Position numbers and translations under genes: made by a program. From a virus, in IMG/VR virus record IMGVR_UViG_3300020442_000008, positions 1 through 64,000 of that record: DNA of 64,000 bases, one strand, 5' to 3'. Every line of letters begins with the position of its first letter. Position 1 is the first letter of the stretch. The notes under the pieces are model-generated. The model did not search any database and had not been told where the DNA came from. It saw only the letters and a program-made list of their open reading frames with translations. Of this stretch, positions 10,272-19,152 are shown one piece after another.

Positions 10272-13200
10272 ATGCCAAACAAAACAATTAGAAATTTAAA
10301 CAATGCATCGCAATTAAACGGTGGAGACTTTTTGGTTATCGCTCAAACTGACGGAACAACAAAGAAAATTGCGATGTCTGATTTCACAGCGCAATCAAAA
10401 CTAGTAACAGACGTAGATGGCAGGTCGGTTTCAACAAATCGATTCAAGATTGCAGTAGGACACGATAGTCACATCAAAGGTTTAGACGGAGTAGAAAGAA
10501 GCGCAAGTAACTCTTGGAAAGATAAAGCATTCATGGTTGTTCAGCCGCAGGCAGGACAAGATGAAGAATCAGTAAGGCAAACAGACTTTTGCTATTTCTG
10601 CGCAGTACAACAACCCTCAACCTGTCTGATGCTTAATAGACCTTTTATTAGTTTAGATGAGGCGCTAGTTTGGTGTAGATATAATATTCCAGCGGGAGCA
10701 GAACTGCAGATTGAATTCTGGGGACACACAACAGCTTACCATGGTGCAGATAGCTTAGGGCAATTCAATCTCAATTTGACTCAAGAGTTAAACTTTGCAA
10801 CTTTAGTTTTCGTACCAAAAATGAGGTGGGTTGGAAAATATAATGACTCCACAGGCTTTTGGGATCCAGGTCCATATTTAGGAAGATGGATTCCTGATTT
10901 GAATTTTGGAAACTTTGGATACAATTATCTTGGTTCCAACAACAGCTCTCACCATGTTAATTATAAAACAAGGGGCGGAGATGGATCTGGAATGGTATTA
11001 AATAGTACAGGAACCGCAAGAAAACACAAAAGTCATCTTACGGGTACAACAAAAAATTCATGGAATTGGGATTATGGTCAGCAGCCAGGCTTTTCTGTTG
11101 CCACAACGATGGGGACAGCCTTTAATAATATTACAACACACGTTCCCGAAGACATATCGGTTCATCTCGGAGGAGGTTCTCCGATCAGATTTTGGTTCAG
11201 AAGAGTTCAGACTATGTATATAGTAGGAATTAATTGGTGCGATTATGCCCTCGGAAACCAAGCTAATGATCAGACATTTTTTAGAATTTCAAATTGCCTA
11301 CTCACGGTTTTAGGCGAACCAACATCAAACGTCGAAGCATCAAGGCATATCTTCGCAAACCAAAGGGGTCCAGCATTTTATAGCAAGCATCGAAGCTCTA
11401 ATATATTTGAATGCACGGAAGGAGCAAAGATTTATATCATGTCCAACCTGAGACAATATAGCGTTGGAGCAACAGAATCTTTTTGGGACAAACTTCATTC
11501 ACTTCGAGCTGACATGGTTGCAGCAGGAGCAAACATCCCTAGTAATTTAGGAGCAACCAATTACTGGGATTGGCTTCCGTATCCAAGGCAAGCGCTAACT
11601 CTTTGCAAGGTGGGAATTTCATCAACAGGAATCAATGTTCCATCTTATGTTATATTTGACCCACTTCAACATGGCTGGAGAAGATACATGGGAACCCTGT
11701 GTGCAGACAATGGTGATTTAAAATTTTCAAATGGCGATAAAATGATAGGATATTCTTTGAGTAATAATTTTGAGATCAAAGGTTCTAGCGGCACCGGACA
11801 AATATCAGGCAACGGAGAATCCAATACTATTCCTCAAGGAGCAAATTTAATTAATTACGATGCGCCAGATGATAATACTGTAGGATTTTTTACTCTTCCT
11901 GCTGTTGACTGGGGAGAGTCTCATAATTCTGATGGAAGATTACTGCCCGATGCAGGACCAAATGGTTGGCTATTAAATAATAACGAATCAACAGGGATGC
12001 ATGCGGGTAGCGGCTCGTGGCCAGTTCCAAGGTCTTATAAATCTTGGGGTTACACGGGTGCAACAGGCTGGACCAGTAGTTATAATTACTTTTACGGTAA
12101 GATTACCCCGTCAGATGGTAGTTTTCTTTGGGATAATCGATGGGGAACAAATCATGCGCCGACCACGACTTGGAATATAGCGAGCATAAATGATAATGGA
12201 TACTTTGTTTCTTCAACACCTGGAGCAATCTATGGACCAAACCAGGGAACCAACGGAGATCAGGTTTACTCGATGAGAGGTTATAGGCATTTTGCTGCGG
12301 GCCTACAGAATATATTCAGAGATGACGCTCCAAGTAATCATAATCCAGCACACCCAGATAATCTTAAATATTTAAACACAAAAGGCGGAACAAGTTTTCA
12401 CCAAATGTTCTTCACAGATTGGAATGCGAGAATCGGTAATGCAATTTTATTCTCTCCAGATGCTGCGTATAATTTTAGCACAGACAACGGAGCAATAGCT
12501 CTTAAAAAATATTTTAATTTAGCAAGTTATTATGGATGGACAGACTGGCTCTTCGGAGATTTTACAGGACTGGCTGCACAAACAAGTCACCTTGAAACTA
12601 ATACTGGCCACATGATGTCTTTTTATTTACCAAACAGAAACAAAACTGGTGGGCTTCCAAATGTCAATTTCTATGATTCAGATGGAAACTCTGTAAGTGA
12701 ACCTACAAATGTTAATAATACCGGCAGAGACTTGACCGCAGATCGTTTATCAGAGGCTTATGGAGCTATACCCTTGCCACTTGGCAAAGATGTTTATTGG
12801 ACTACTCAAACGAACGGCGCCTCACAAAGTTGGGCTAATTTTTGGTATGAACCTCAGGCCTTTTTTAGGTACAGAGGTGGCTACGGAACGCATTTAACAG
12901 AACAGTTTGTTACAGAGACCCCAATAGGTTCGTCAATTACTATTGGCGGAGGAAACAAAGAAGAGAATTCTATATGGCCAGGAGCGCAAAAACAAATGGT
13001 TACTACAGCAAAAGCCATAGGAAACAATAGATTGGTTCTTCATCCACTTACTAGTGCAGTTCAAGCTCACAGCGGTTGGTTTAGGGAGTGGGGCTGGTTC
13101 GATGAAAACAACTCAGAAAGAGACGGAGATTTACCAAATATTGCGGGAGACGTAGGATTCGGAGATCAACGCGTTCGCATGTCGCAGGTAGTCTTTAGTT

Positions 13201-13412
13201 TAGAAGCTTACCGAGAAATGCACACTCCACCATGGAGCGCAGGAGTAGATAGTTCAACAGGTTTAAGAAATTATCCATCCGAAGCAACCATGGACAACGG
13301 TTGGGCGAATAAGAATTTCTATATTAACGGAAGCCATCCTAATGCGGGTAAATATGCTTTTGGTGGGGGAGAAGGTGGAGGAATGAACTTTATGCCAGCA
13401 TGGCCTACCTAA
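10272..13412 (+). CDS. Large virion structural protein (fibre/baseplate-associated)
   Basis: 1046 residues. The start, MPNKTIRNLNNASQLNGGD followed by FLVIAQTDGTTKKIAMSDF, is the same type of N-terminal attachment segment as in the 4600-6576 fibre. The remainder is rich in Asn, Gly, Trp, Tyr and aromatic beta-strands with no enzymatic motif that I recognise, and it ends in a Gly-rich tail. No signal peptide or membrane segment. Flanked by fibre genes and the DDPxTPDxNEAW protein, it is most likely a secreted-independent virion component (fibre or adhesin). Specific role unknown. Confidence 0.7.
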   Translation: MPNKTIRNLNNASQLNGGDFLVIAQTDGTTKKIAMSDFTAQSKLVTDVDGRSVSTNRFKIAVGHDSHIKGLDGVERSASNSWKDKAFMVVQPQAGQDEESVRQTDFCYFCAVQQPSTCLMLNRPFISLDEALVWCRYNIPAGAELQIEFWGHTTAYHGADSLGQFNLNLTQELNFATLVFVPKMRWVGKYNDSTGFWDPGPYLGRWIPDLNFGNFGYNYLGSNNSSHHVNYKTRGGDGSGMVLNSTGTARKHKSHLTGTTKNSWNWDYGQQPGFSVATTMGTAFNNITTHVPEDISVHLGGGSPIRFWFRRVQTMYIVGINWCDYALGNQANDQTFFRISNCLLTVLGEPTSNVEASRHIFANQRGPAFYSKHRSSNIFECTEGAKIYIMSNLRQYSVGATESFWDKLHSLRADMVAAGANIPSNLGATNYWDWLPYPRQALTLCKVGISSTGINVPSYVIFDPLQHGWRRYMGTLCADNGDLKFSNGDKMIGYSLSNNFEIKGSSGTGQISGNGESNTIPQGANLINYDAPDDNTVGFFTLPAVDWGESHNSDGRLLPDAGPNGWLLNNNESTGMHAGSGSWPVPRSYKSWGYTGATGWTSSYNYFYGKITPSDGSFLWDNRWGTNHAPTTTWNIASINDNGYFVSSTPGAIYGPNQGTNGDQVYSMRGYRHFAAGLQNIFRDDAPSNHNPAHPDNLKYLNTKGGTSFHQMFFTDWNARIGNAILFSPDAAYNFSTDNGAIALKKYFNLASYYGWTDWLFGDFTGLAAQTSHLETNTGHMMSFYLPNRNKTGGLPNVNFYDSDGNSVSEPTNVNNTGRDLTADRLSEAYGAIPLPLGKDVYWTTQTNGASQSWANFWYEPQAFFRYRGGYGTHLTEQFVTETPIGSSITIGGGNKEENSIWPGAQKQMVTTAKAIGNNRLVLHPLTSAVQAHSGWFREWGWFDENNSERDGDLPNIAGDVGFGDQRVRMSQVVFSLEAYREMHTPPWSAGVDSSTGLRNYPSEATMDNGWANKNFYINGSHPNAGKYAFGGGEGGGMNFMPAWPT

Positions 13413-13436
13413 TGATTCTTACATGGAGCTAAAATT

Positions 13437-14324
13437 ATGGATAAATATACATTAACTGACGAAGAAAAAATTCAACTACTTAAAGTAGCGGGTGCGAACT
13501 ATGATACAGCCGAAGACAGCGGCTTGGTTTCAGATTATGATGTCGCCAACGAAACGGATCTTTTTAAAATGAATGAGGAGGCTTTTAATTTGAAAGACGA
13601 GCTAGATTTTCAAGAAGAAGAACCCCTTCCATCAGACCCAGAATATCAAGAATTTCACGAAAAAAGAACAGAAAACATAAAGAAAAAAGACCTCAGGGCC
13701 AGAGAAAACAATACAAGAACACAAAGAAATCTTTTATTAAAAAGAACAGATTGGCTTGTGCAAAACGACAGCCCATTAAATAAAGAGGACCTTGATTCAA
13801 TTAAAAAATGGAGACAAGAACTCAGAGATGCGCCAGATAACTCGAATTGGCCAAAAGATTTACCACATGTACCAGATATCAAAGAAGCAATGAAAGCTTT
13901 TTCGGAGGCATTTGGATTGCAGACCGTACAACAGACTGAGACTGACTCCATTAAACCTGCGACGGAAGAAGAAATGAAAGCTCTGGCACTAGAAAAAGAC
14001 GCAAGCTTGATCACACAATACGAAGAAGGCCAAGAAAAACTAAAACAAATTCGAGAGGCCAGCGCAGAAGAGCAAAAAGAAAAAGGACTTTTAGAATTAA
14101 ATAAAAACAAACAAAAACAACCCATATTTAATAATGAGGTTAAAGAAGAATCAGAAGATAAAACTTTTATTAAAAACGCAGAAGGAGTATGGGTTCATAA
14201 AAATGAATTAGACACCAATATCCCCAAAAGGGCGAGAGACGCAAACGGAAAATTTATTTCAGATGACCCAGACACTCCAGATTATAATGAAGCCTGGGAG
14301 GGTGGAAAAGCTCCAGAAAAATAA
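13437..14324 (+). CDS. Charged coiled-coil phage protein with C-terminal GKF-DDP-TPD-NEAW motif
   Basis: 295 residues, very rich in Glu, Lys and Asn, with long predicted helices and no membrane segments. The C-terminus reads RARDANGKFISDDPDTPD then YNEAWEGG. I have seen this arrangement in structural proteins of marine tailed phages, so I assign it to the virion module with modest confidence. A GGAG sits 9-10 bases before the ATG, one of the few visible Shine-Dalgarno sites here. It closes the structural block; the gene after it has its own promoter. Confidence 0.6.
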   Translation: MDKYTLTDEEKIQLLKVAGANYDTAEDSGLVSDYDVANETDLFKMNEEAFNLKDELDFQEEEPLPSDPEYQEFHEKRTENIKKKDLRARENNTRTQRNLLLKRTDWLVQNDSPLNKEDLDSIKKWRQELRDAPDNSNWPKDLPHVPDIKEAMKAFSEAFGLQTVQQTETDSIKPATEEEMKALALEKDASLITQYEEGQEKLKQIREASAEEQKEKGLLELNKNKQKQPIFNNEVKEESEDKTFIKNAEGVWVHKNELDTNIPKRARDANGKFISDDPDTPDYNEAWEGGKAPEK

Positions 14325-14326
14325 AC

Positions 14327-14355
14327 TTGACAAAACTCTGCTTATATAGTAGAGT
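14327..14355 (+). promoter_or_regulatory. Sigma-70-type promoter, leaderless spacing
   Basis: TTGACA, 17-nt spacer, TAGAGT, then 6 nt to the ATG at 14362. The expected start of transcription falls on the start codon. It is the leftmost member of the TTGAC promoter series. Confidence 0.8.
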
Positions 14356-14361
14356 TAAAAT

Positions 14362-14901
14362 ATGTCAGATTTATTATACAGAACAAAAACTTATCTCGTC
14401 GGCCACATGCAATACCTCTCTGGGAGAAACTGGAGAGAAGAAGTGACCGAAAAATTGAAACCTCTAAATGTAACCTGTTTCGATCCATACAAAAAGCCTT
14501 TCATGAAAGACGTTGAAGAAGACGAAGCGTCTAGGCAAGAAATGGAGACTTGGATGAAGACCAAGCAATACGATAGAGTTACAGATAGAATGAAAACCGT
14601 AAGGGCTTACGACTTAAATTTGGTAGATAGATCTGATTTTATCATTGCGCATCTTGTTCCAGATGTTGCGTCTTGGGGATCTGCGGAAGAGATCGTGACT
14701 GCAGTTAGAATGAAGAAGCCGGTCTTTGTAAGTATGGAAGGTGGAAAATCTAAAACTCCACTATGGATGCTAGGAATGTTTCCTCACAAATATATTTATA
14801 ATAACCTTGACGAAATCATAGAAATGTTGTATGCTATTAATAATGGAAACAAAGAAATTGATTCAGATAGGTGGAGACTACTTCGAAAGGAATTTAGATG
14901 A
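14362..14901 (+). CDS. Nucleoside 2-deoxyribosyltransferase-like protein
   Basis: 179 residues. The start YLVGHMQYLSGRNWREEVTEKL and the later DLNLVDRSDFIIAHLVPDV...SWGSAEEIV...KKPVFV pattern match the nucleoside 2-deoxyribosyltransferase-like fold used by phage nucleotide-salvage proteins: a Gly-rich first loop, an Asp-containing DRSDFII strand and a Gly-Ser-Glu-Glu helix. Classical enzymes exchange bases on 2'-deoxyribonucleosides. Being upstream of GMP reductase suggests purine salvage. Whether it transfers, hydrolyses or only binds nucleosides cannot be told from sequence. Transcribed from a leaderless-type promoter; overlaps the next small gene by ATGA. Confidence 0.65.
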   Translation: MSDLLYRTKTYLVGHMQYLSGRNWREEVTEKLKPLNVTCFDPYKKPFMKDVEEDEASRQEMETWMKTKQYDRVTDRMKTVRAYDLNLVDRSDFIIAHLVPDVASWGSAEEIVTAVRMKKPVFVSMEGGKSKTPLWMLGMFPHKYIYNNLDEIIEMLYAINNGNKEIDSDRWRLLRKEFR

Positions 14902-15056
14902 TTGAAATTTTAGCAACGTCACCAGACACTTCCTATCTATGCTTCTTTCAAGGAGACTGGATAGTATTTGGTGTTCTAGGTGGAATAATTTGGGCATTCA
15001 AAGACAACTGTAACTTTGGAGGCTCACAAGCAGATGATGATGAGCATTACTATTGA
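14898..15056 (+). CDS. Small single-span membrane protein
   Basis: 52 residues, starting in an ATGA overlap with the previous stop. A central hydrophobic segment (WIVFGVLGGIIWAF) should span the membrane once, followed by an acidic tail ending DDDEHYY. Overlaps the oxygenase gene by 23 bases. Function unknown. Confidence 0.55.
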   Translation: MIEILATSPDTSYLCFFQGDWIVFGVLGGIIWAFKDNCNFGGSQADDDEHYY

Positions 15057-15987
15057 TTGTCATAAAATCGAAAAACAAGAAGCACCAAAAACCCTTGAAG
15101 ACTTTATACCTTTAAGGGATCGTGCAAGAATTTTCTACAATGGAATAACAAACCCTTATGCCAGAAAATTAAATTTCGACACAATAAAAGATTTAATACC
15201 CGACCAAGAGATAGAATTAAACCCTTCCCTAGAAGACGAAGATCTTATTATCGAGACAACACTACATAAGTATGTAGACTATTGCTTGCAAAAAATAAAT
15301 TTAGAAGCAAATTATTATTATAATTCCACAGGAGTAGCAGGGGTAAAAACTTACACAGATGAACCGATTTATATGATTTCTAAAAACGTATGTCATGATG
15401 AAAATTTAAAAAAATTTGTATCCTGCCCAGAATATCTAGGAGACTGGTTTGATAAATACATGCCAAATTACAGAGATTTAGTTGTATATGGCAAGCGGCA
15501 TACTTGGTTTTTTATCGGCCCCAAAAATACAAAAAGCGAAATGCATACAGACCATGATAACATACACACAACAATCCAGCAGCTTGATGGAGTAAAAAGG
15601 TTTTTTCTTTTAAGCCCCGAGGATATGTCGTTTATCGAAAACGAATGTCCGCCTGATTTTTTTTCCACGATAGAGTTTAAATTAGAATCAGAAAATCGCT
15701 GTCAGGTTTCAGACTTTTCGGGAGAAAGGGACTTGGAAGCTTTAAAGCACCTAAACCTGCTTTATGGAGATCTCTTTAAAGGTGATTTAGTTTACCTCCC
15801 AGGAAACTGGGGGCATTATGCTAACAGTTTAGAAGCGAGCCTTAGTGTGAGTAGGGATTTCATAGACGAAAGAAACGTTGATGGATATTTCTCTTCCATT
15901 ATGTTAAGTGGAGACGTTGAAAGATTATACCAAACAATAAGTGATGAAGAATCAACAAGAATATACAATGAAGTGTTTAAAATATAA
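15034..15987 (+). CDS. JmjC/cupin-like Fe(II), 2-oxoglutarate oxygenase
   Basis: About 318 residues. The His-x-Asp pair (MHTDHDN; H171 and D173) and a distal His in GNWGHYANS (H261) form the facial triad of cupin_8/JmjC hydroxylases. The surrounding WFFIGPKNTKSEMHTD, QLDGVKRFFLLSPED and GDLVYLPGNWGH segments are typical of this family. Members hydroxylate protein side chains (Asn, His, Lys, Arg) or demethylate them, using O2 and 2-oxoglutarate. A longer reading uses a TTG at 15016, but I chose the ATG run at 15034 with GGAGG 11 bases upstream. Substrate unknown; it heads a run of overlapping enzyme genes (to 19145), so it may act on a partner encoded there or on the host translation machinery. 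Confidence 0.75.
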   Translation: MMMSITIDCHKIEKQEAPKTLEDFIPLRDRARIFYNGITNPYARKLNFDTIKDLIPDQEIELNPSLEDEDLIIETTLHKYVDYCLQKINLEANYYYNSTGVAGVKTYTDEPIYMISKNVCHDENLKKFVSCPEYLGDWFDKYMPNYRDLVVYGKRHTWFFIGPKNTKSEMHTDHDNIHTTIQQLDGVKRFFLLSPEDMSFIENECPPDFFSTIEFKLESENRCQVSDFSGERDLEALKHLNLLYGDLFKGDLVYLPGNWGHYANSLEASLSVSRDFIDERNVDGYFSSIMLSGDVERLYQTISDEESTRIYNEVFKI

Positions 15988-16942
15988 AGACGTTTGTTTA
16001 ATACCAAACTACACAGACTGCCATAGCAGATCAGATCTAGACCCATCGGTCAAACTTTTTGGTAAAGATTTCCTACTACCAATCATTCCTGCGAATATGA
16101 AATCTGTAATAGATATGAATACATGCGAATGGATGAGCGCGCATAACTTTTTTTATATTATGCATCGCTTTGACCGTGATTTACCTGAGGACGTTGCCAA
16201 CGCCCAAGATTGGGAGACTATTTCATTTAGTATAGGAATCAAGGCTAAAGATAAGATGGCTGTCCAAAAAATTAGCAAACGAGATCATAGAGTAGACTAC
16301 TTAACAATCGATATTGCTCATGGCCATTGCAATCGAATGAAGGCCATGATCAAGTGGATTAAGAAATACCTTCCAGATGCAAAAATTATTGCAGGAAACG
16401 TTGCAACACCGCAGGCGGTAAGAGATTTAGCTTCTTGGGGTGCGGATATTGTAAAAGTTGGAATAGGTCAGGGTTCGCCTTGTACGACTAAAGATAAAAC
16501 AGGTTTTACGATGCCAATGTTTTCTTGTGTTAAAGAGTGTTCAGGGCAGTATGTTAATTTTGAATGCGAACCTTGGCCCGAGAAAGAAATTCCTATAATT
16601 GCAGACGGAGGTATAGAATGCAATGGGGACATCGCAAAAGCTTTGGTTGCGGGGGCGAAAATGGTAATGGCAGGAGGTATGTTTGCCTCTTGTAGCGATA
16701 GCCCTGCGGCGTGTAGTACGGTCAACAACCTACAATATAAAGCTTATTTTGGTTCAGCCAGTGCAGAAAATAAGGGTCACAATAACAACATTGAAGGAAA
16801 ATTAACAAACATTCCTTGCAACAACATGACTACCAGCGAAAAACTTGCAGAGATTAAACAAGATCTACAAAGTTCAATTTCCTATGCAGGAGGTAAAGAT
16901 TTAGACTGTTTCAAGAAAGTCGGCTATGAGGTCATTAATTAA
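15968..16942 (+). CDS. guaC: GMP reductase
   Basis: 324 residues, IMPDH/GMP reductase (beta/alpha)8 barrel. The start MKCLKYKDVCLIPNY is the normal family N-terminus, so I place the start here and not at the in-frame ATG at 15941. GIGQGSPCTTKDKTG holds the catalytic Cys172; IIADGGIECNGDIAKAL and MVMAGGMFASC are the phosphate-binding loops. No CBS domains, and its length fits GMP reductase better than IMP dehydrogenase. Reaction: GMP + NADPH to IMP + NH3. In a phage this would redirect guanine nucleotides toward IMP/adenine pools. Overlaps both neighbours by about 20 bases, so it is translated as part of the run. GMP reductase versus IMPDH-like specificity is the main uncertainty. Confidence 0.85.
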   Translation: MKCLKYKDVCLIPNYTDCHSRSDLDPSVKLFGKDFLLPIIPANMKSVIDMNTCEWMSAHNFFYIMHRFDRDLPEDVANAQDWETISFSIGIKAKDKMAVQKISKRDHRVDYLTIDIAHGHCNRMKAMIKWIKKYLPDAKIIAGNVATPQAVRDLASWGADIVKVGIGQGSPCTTKDKTGFTMPMFSCVKECSGQYVNFECEPWPEKEIPIIADGGIECNGDIAKALVAGAKMVMAGGMFASCSDSPAACSTVNNLQYKAYFGSASAENKGHNNNIEGKLTNIPCNNMTTSEKLAEIKQDLQSSISYAGGKDLDCFKKVGYEVIN

Positions 16943-17429
16943 TGGAATTAATTATAGAAATGCAACACTAGACGATGCAGAATTAATTAAAGGCTTGGTA
17001 CTATCAGCCTTTAAAAACAACGAGGGTTTATTTTTACCATTAGAACCGACAGAGCATAATGCTATGGTTTTTTATATGCTAGAAATAAGGCCTGCGATCA
17101 TTAACAAAGACCCTTGTCTACTAGCGTTCGACACAGATAAGGCTGTGGCGATTGCATGCTGCTCAACCGGCATCAACACGGCATACAACCTCAAAAAGAA
17201 AACGGCGCTAGGAATACTAACTACAACAATAACCTCCCACAGAAGAAAGGGTATAGCAAATGCGTTAAGAAAAATTATGATGCAAGACCTAAAAGAAAAA
17301 GGCATAACATCCGTACTCTCAGATATTTCGATAACAAATTTAGCCTCAGAAAAGGGCTGTAAAAAAATAACTGAACAGGAGAATTTATCTTTTAAAGAAA
17401 TTTCTATAAGATATGAGTGTGAAATATAA
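16926..17429 (+). CDS. GNAT-family N-acetyltransferase
   Basis: 167 residues. The N-terminal INYRNATLDDAELIKGLV strand-helix and the acetyl-CoA loop TSHRRKGIANALRKIMMQ (R/Q-x-x-G-x-A type) define a GNAT fold. The hydrophobic pair of strands before the loop and the final LSFKEISIRYEC strand complete it. Acceptor unknown; candidates are a metabolite, an aminoglycoside-like toxin or a protein. Overlaps guaC by 17 bases and the citrate-synthase-like gene by 17 bases, indicating one transcription unit. Confidence 0.75.
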   Translation: MRSLINGINYRNATLDDAELIKGLVLSAFKNNEGLFLPLEPTEHNAMVFYMLEIRPAIINKDPCLLAFDTDKAVAIACCSTGINTAYNLKKKTALGILTTTITSHRRKGIANALRKIMMQDLKEKGITSVLSDISITNLASEKGCKKITEQENLSFKEISIRYECEI

Positions 17430-18039
17430 TTTTTTTGAGTTCATTTTAGAAGAAACAGCAAAAGACTCTCTGAATATAGAGAAAGATCGCTGCATGGAAC
17501 TCGTTAATGCTATTGCAATTAATTTCGTAGAATTTCCTAAAGAATTAGAACCTCCTAGTTCTGCCGTGATTGCCTTATCAGCGAACGCAGGAGCGTCACT
17601 ACCTAATTCTCTTGCTTGTGGGTTAAACTGTATATCTGATAGGCATTTACTACTGGAAACTATTTGTGACTTCATAGAAGAAAATTATCAAAAAGATTTA
17701 ACCTTTGAATACCTAAACAACAGAATCATTCCAGGGATCGGACATCCATCAATCAAGGGTAGCGACCCTAGGGTTGAACATCTTCTCTCAGAATTTAAAG
17801 ACGTGCAAGGAGAGCGGGTGGGCTTTTATCTAAAAGCGGAGAGCAAACTCAACCCCTTAAAAATCAATATCGGGGGAGCAATGTGCGCGCTAATGCTTGA
17901 CGCAGGACTAAACAAAGATTATATACAATTCTTCCCACTAATGGGAAGGTTATTTGGTTGGTGCAAGACCTATAAAAAAATACAAGAGAATTTTCCAAAG
18001 GTTAGGCCTTCTAATTTAATTATCAATGAAAGTAACTGA
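17413..18039 (+). CDS. Minimal citrate synthase / citryl-CoA lyase-like protein
   Basis: 208 residues, about half the length of citrate synthase (~430) and shorter than citryl-CoA lyases. Landmarks in order: LSANAGASLPNSLACG (the synthase substrate-loop helix), DRH (H78), PGIGHPSIKGSDPR (H111, equivalent to the second catalytic His loop), INIGGAMCALMLDAGL and PLMGRLFGWCKTY (the Arg-containing helix). The family's catalytic Asp lies in an N-(V/I)-D motif; here the sequence is N-I-G (G154), so the Asp appears lost. It may bind an acyl-CoA or dicarboxylate without classic condensation, or use another residue. Overlaps both neighbours, so it is translated with GNAT and the following genes. Confidence 0.6.
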   Translation: MSVKYNFFEFILEETAKDSLNIEKDRCMELVNAIAINFVEFPKELEPPSSAVIALSANAGASLPNSLACGLNCISDRHLLLETICDFIEENYQKDLTFEYLNNRIIPGIGHPSIKGSDPRVEHLLSEFKDVQGERVGFYLKAESKLNPLKINIGGAMCALMLDAGLNKDYIQFFPLMGRLFGWCKTYKKIQENFPKVRPSNLIINESN

Positions 18040-18502
18040 CGACTATTTAGAAGAAGATTTATGCAAAGAAATTTATTGCGCATTATTAAATCAATTTAAA
18101 TTAAAAGACTACAGATCTGTATGTATATATGACAGCGACAAAGATATGAATGATTCATTTGGTTTAAAAAATATATTAAACAAAATTAGTTTTTTAAAAA
18201 ATGGGTCAAGATTAATTATAAATTCATTTCAAAAAAACTGCAGATGCCTAGGCCCAAGTCAAAGCCCTCGGTATACAAATTTTTTTTATATGTTATGCCC
18301 TAAAGCTTTAACAGGCGGAGCTTTATGTAAAATGAAAAACTACTGGGAGCCAGGGGACGTAGAATTTGACTTCGACAAAGTTGATTTTAAAAACAATAGG
18401 TTTATAGAGTTTGATACCTATGATCAAATTTTTATGGAGCAAATATATGAGTGCGAGACCCCTGTGGTTTATTTTTCAGAAGTAAAAGATGAAGATGAAT
18501 AA
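18026..18502 (+). CDS. Hypothetical protein, possibly degenerate 2OG oxygenase-like
   Basis: 158 residues. The layout of FFYMLCPKALTGGALCKM...FDKVDFKNNRFIEFD recalls the GG-x-L and distal strand of prolyl-hydroxylase-type oxygenases, but the HxD...H metal ligands are not visible. So this is at most an inactive or distant relative. Located between the citrate-synthase-like and UPF0489-like genes with 14-base overlaps on each side. Confidence 0.45.
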   Translation: MKVTDDYLEEDLCKEIYCALLNQFKLKDYRSVCIYDSDKDMNDSFGLKNILNKISFLKNGSRLIINSFQKNCRCLGPSQSPRYTNFFYMLCPKALTGGALCKMKNYWEPGDVEFDFDKVDFKNNRFIEFDTYDQIFMEQIYECETPVVYFSEVKDEDE

Positions 18503-19145
18503 AATACTATCCATAGATATTGATTACTGTAAGTCCACCAGAGACTTTCAAGAAGTGTTTGAAATTTTCTGCAGAAACCTATTCACAGTAGATAGTGATA
18601 AAATTTTATTTTCAGATTACCATGTAGATATTATAGATTTAATTAAAAACACGCAAGGTGCATTAGACATAGTTAACATTGATGACCACCACGATATTTT
18701 TTATGATCACTCACAGATACCTGTCTGCAGAAACGGCGTAGCAGACTCTTCTTGCTGGGTAGGTTGGCTTTGTATGCATGCAGAGGTCAAGAGCTATAGA
18801 TGGGTGAGCCAAGACTTTTCTGAGGCTTTTTCGAGCGAGCTAATAGATAGTTTTGAAAATCTGTATGAAAAAAATTCTATGTATGACATAGTAGACTCAA
18901 GGAATATTTTATTTAGCAACAAAAAAGCGGTAACAGAAAGAATGAGTAGCAGTTATATAAAATACAAACCATCAATCACCAGGGATATACATATTGATAA
19001 AGAAATTTTTGACATGGACTTCGATTATATTTTTGTTTGCAAGTCCCCAGAGTATACCCCAAAAGAAAATTATTTTATGTATAATTTATTAAAATCAGCA
19101 TATATTGAATATGCGAAAAAACCCAAGAACGAAAAAAAAATTTGA
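18489..19145 (+). CDS. UPF0489-like / arginase-fold metallohydrolase-like protein
   Basis: 218 residues. It begins with LSIDIDYC, has NIDDHHDIFYDH (D65-D66-H67-H68-D69) and near residue 188 a CKSPEYTP motif. This set fits the UPF0489 family, whose members adopt an arginase-like fold and of which some act as peptide arginases that turn Arg into ornithine in peptides. The Asp/His clusters could bind two metal ions. The assignment is by motif only. The alternative start at 18495 (MNKILSID) is equally good. Its place next to a JmjC-like oxygenase and GNAT points to peptide or protein modification. Confidence 0.5.
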   Translation: MKMNKILSIDIDYCKSTRDFQEVFEIFCRNLFTVDSDKILFSDYHVDIIDLIKNTQGALDIVNIDDHHDIFYDHSQIPVCRNGVADSSCWVGWLCMHAEVKSYRWVSQDFSEAFSSELIDSFENLYEKNSMYDIVDSRNILFSNKKAVTERMSSSYIKYKPSITRDIHIDKEIFDMDFDYIFVCKSPEYTPKENYFMYNLLKSAYIEYAKKPKNEKKI

Positions 19146-19152
19146 AAACAAA

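Noticed and set aside
13655-14125. A 156-codon minus-strand reading frame
   Set aside because: Antisense of a Lys/Glu-rich gene; the Phe/Ser/Leu-rich composition is the expected complement, not a real membrane protein.
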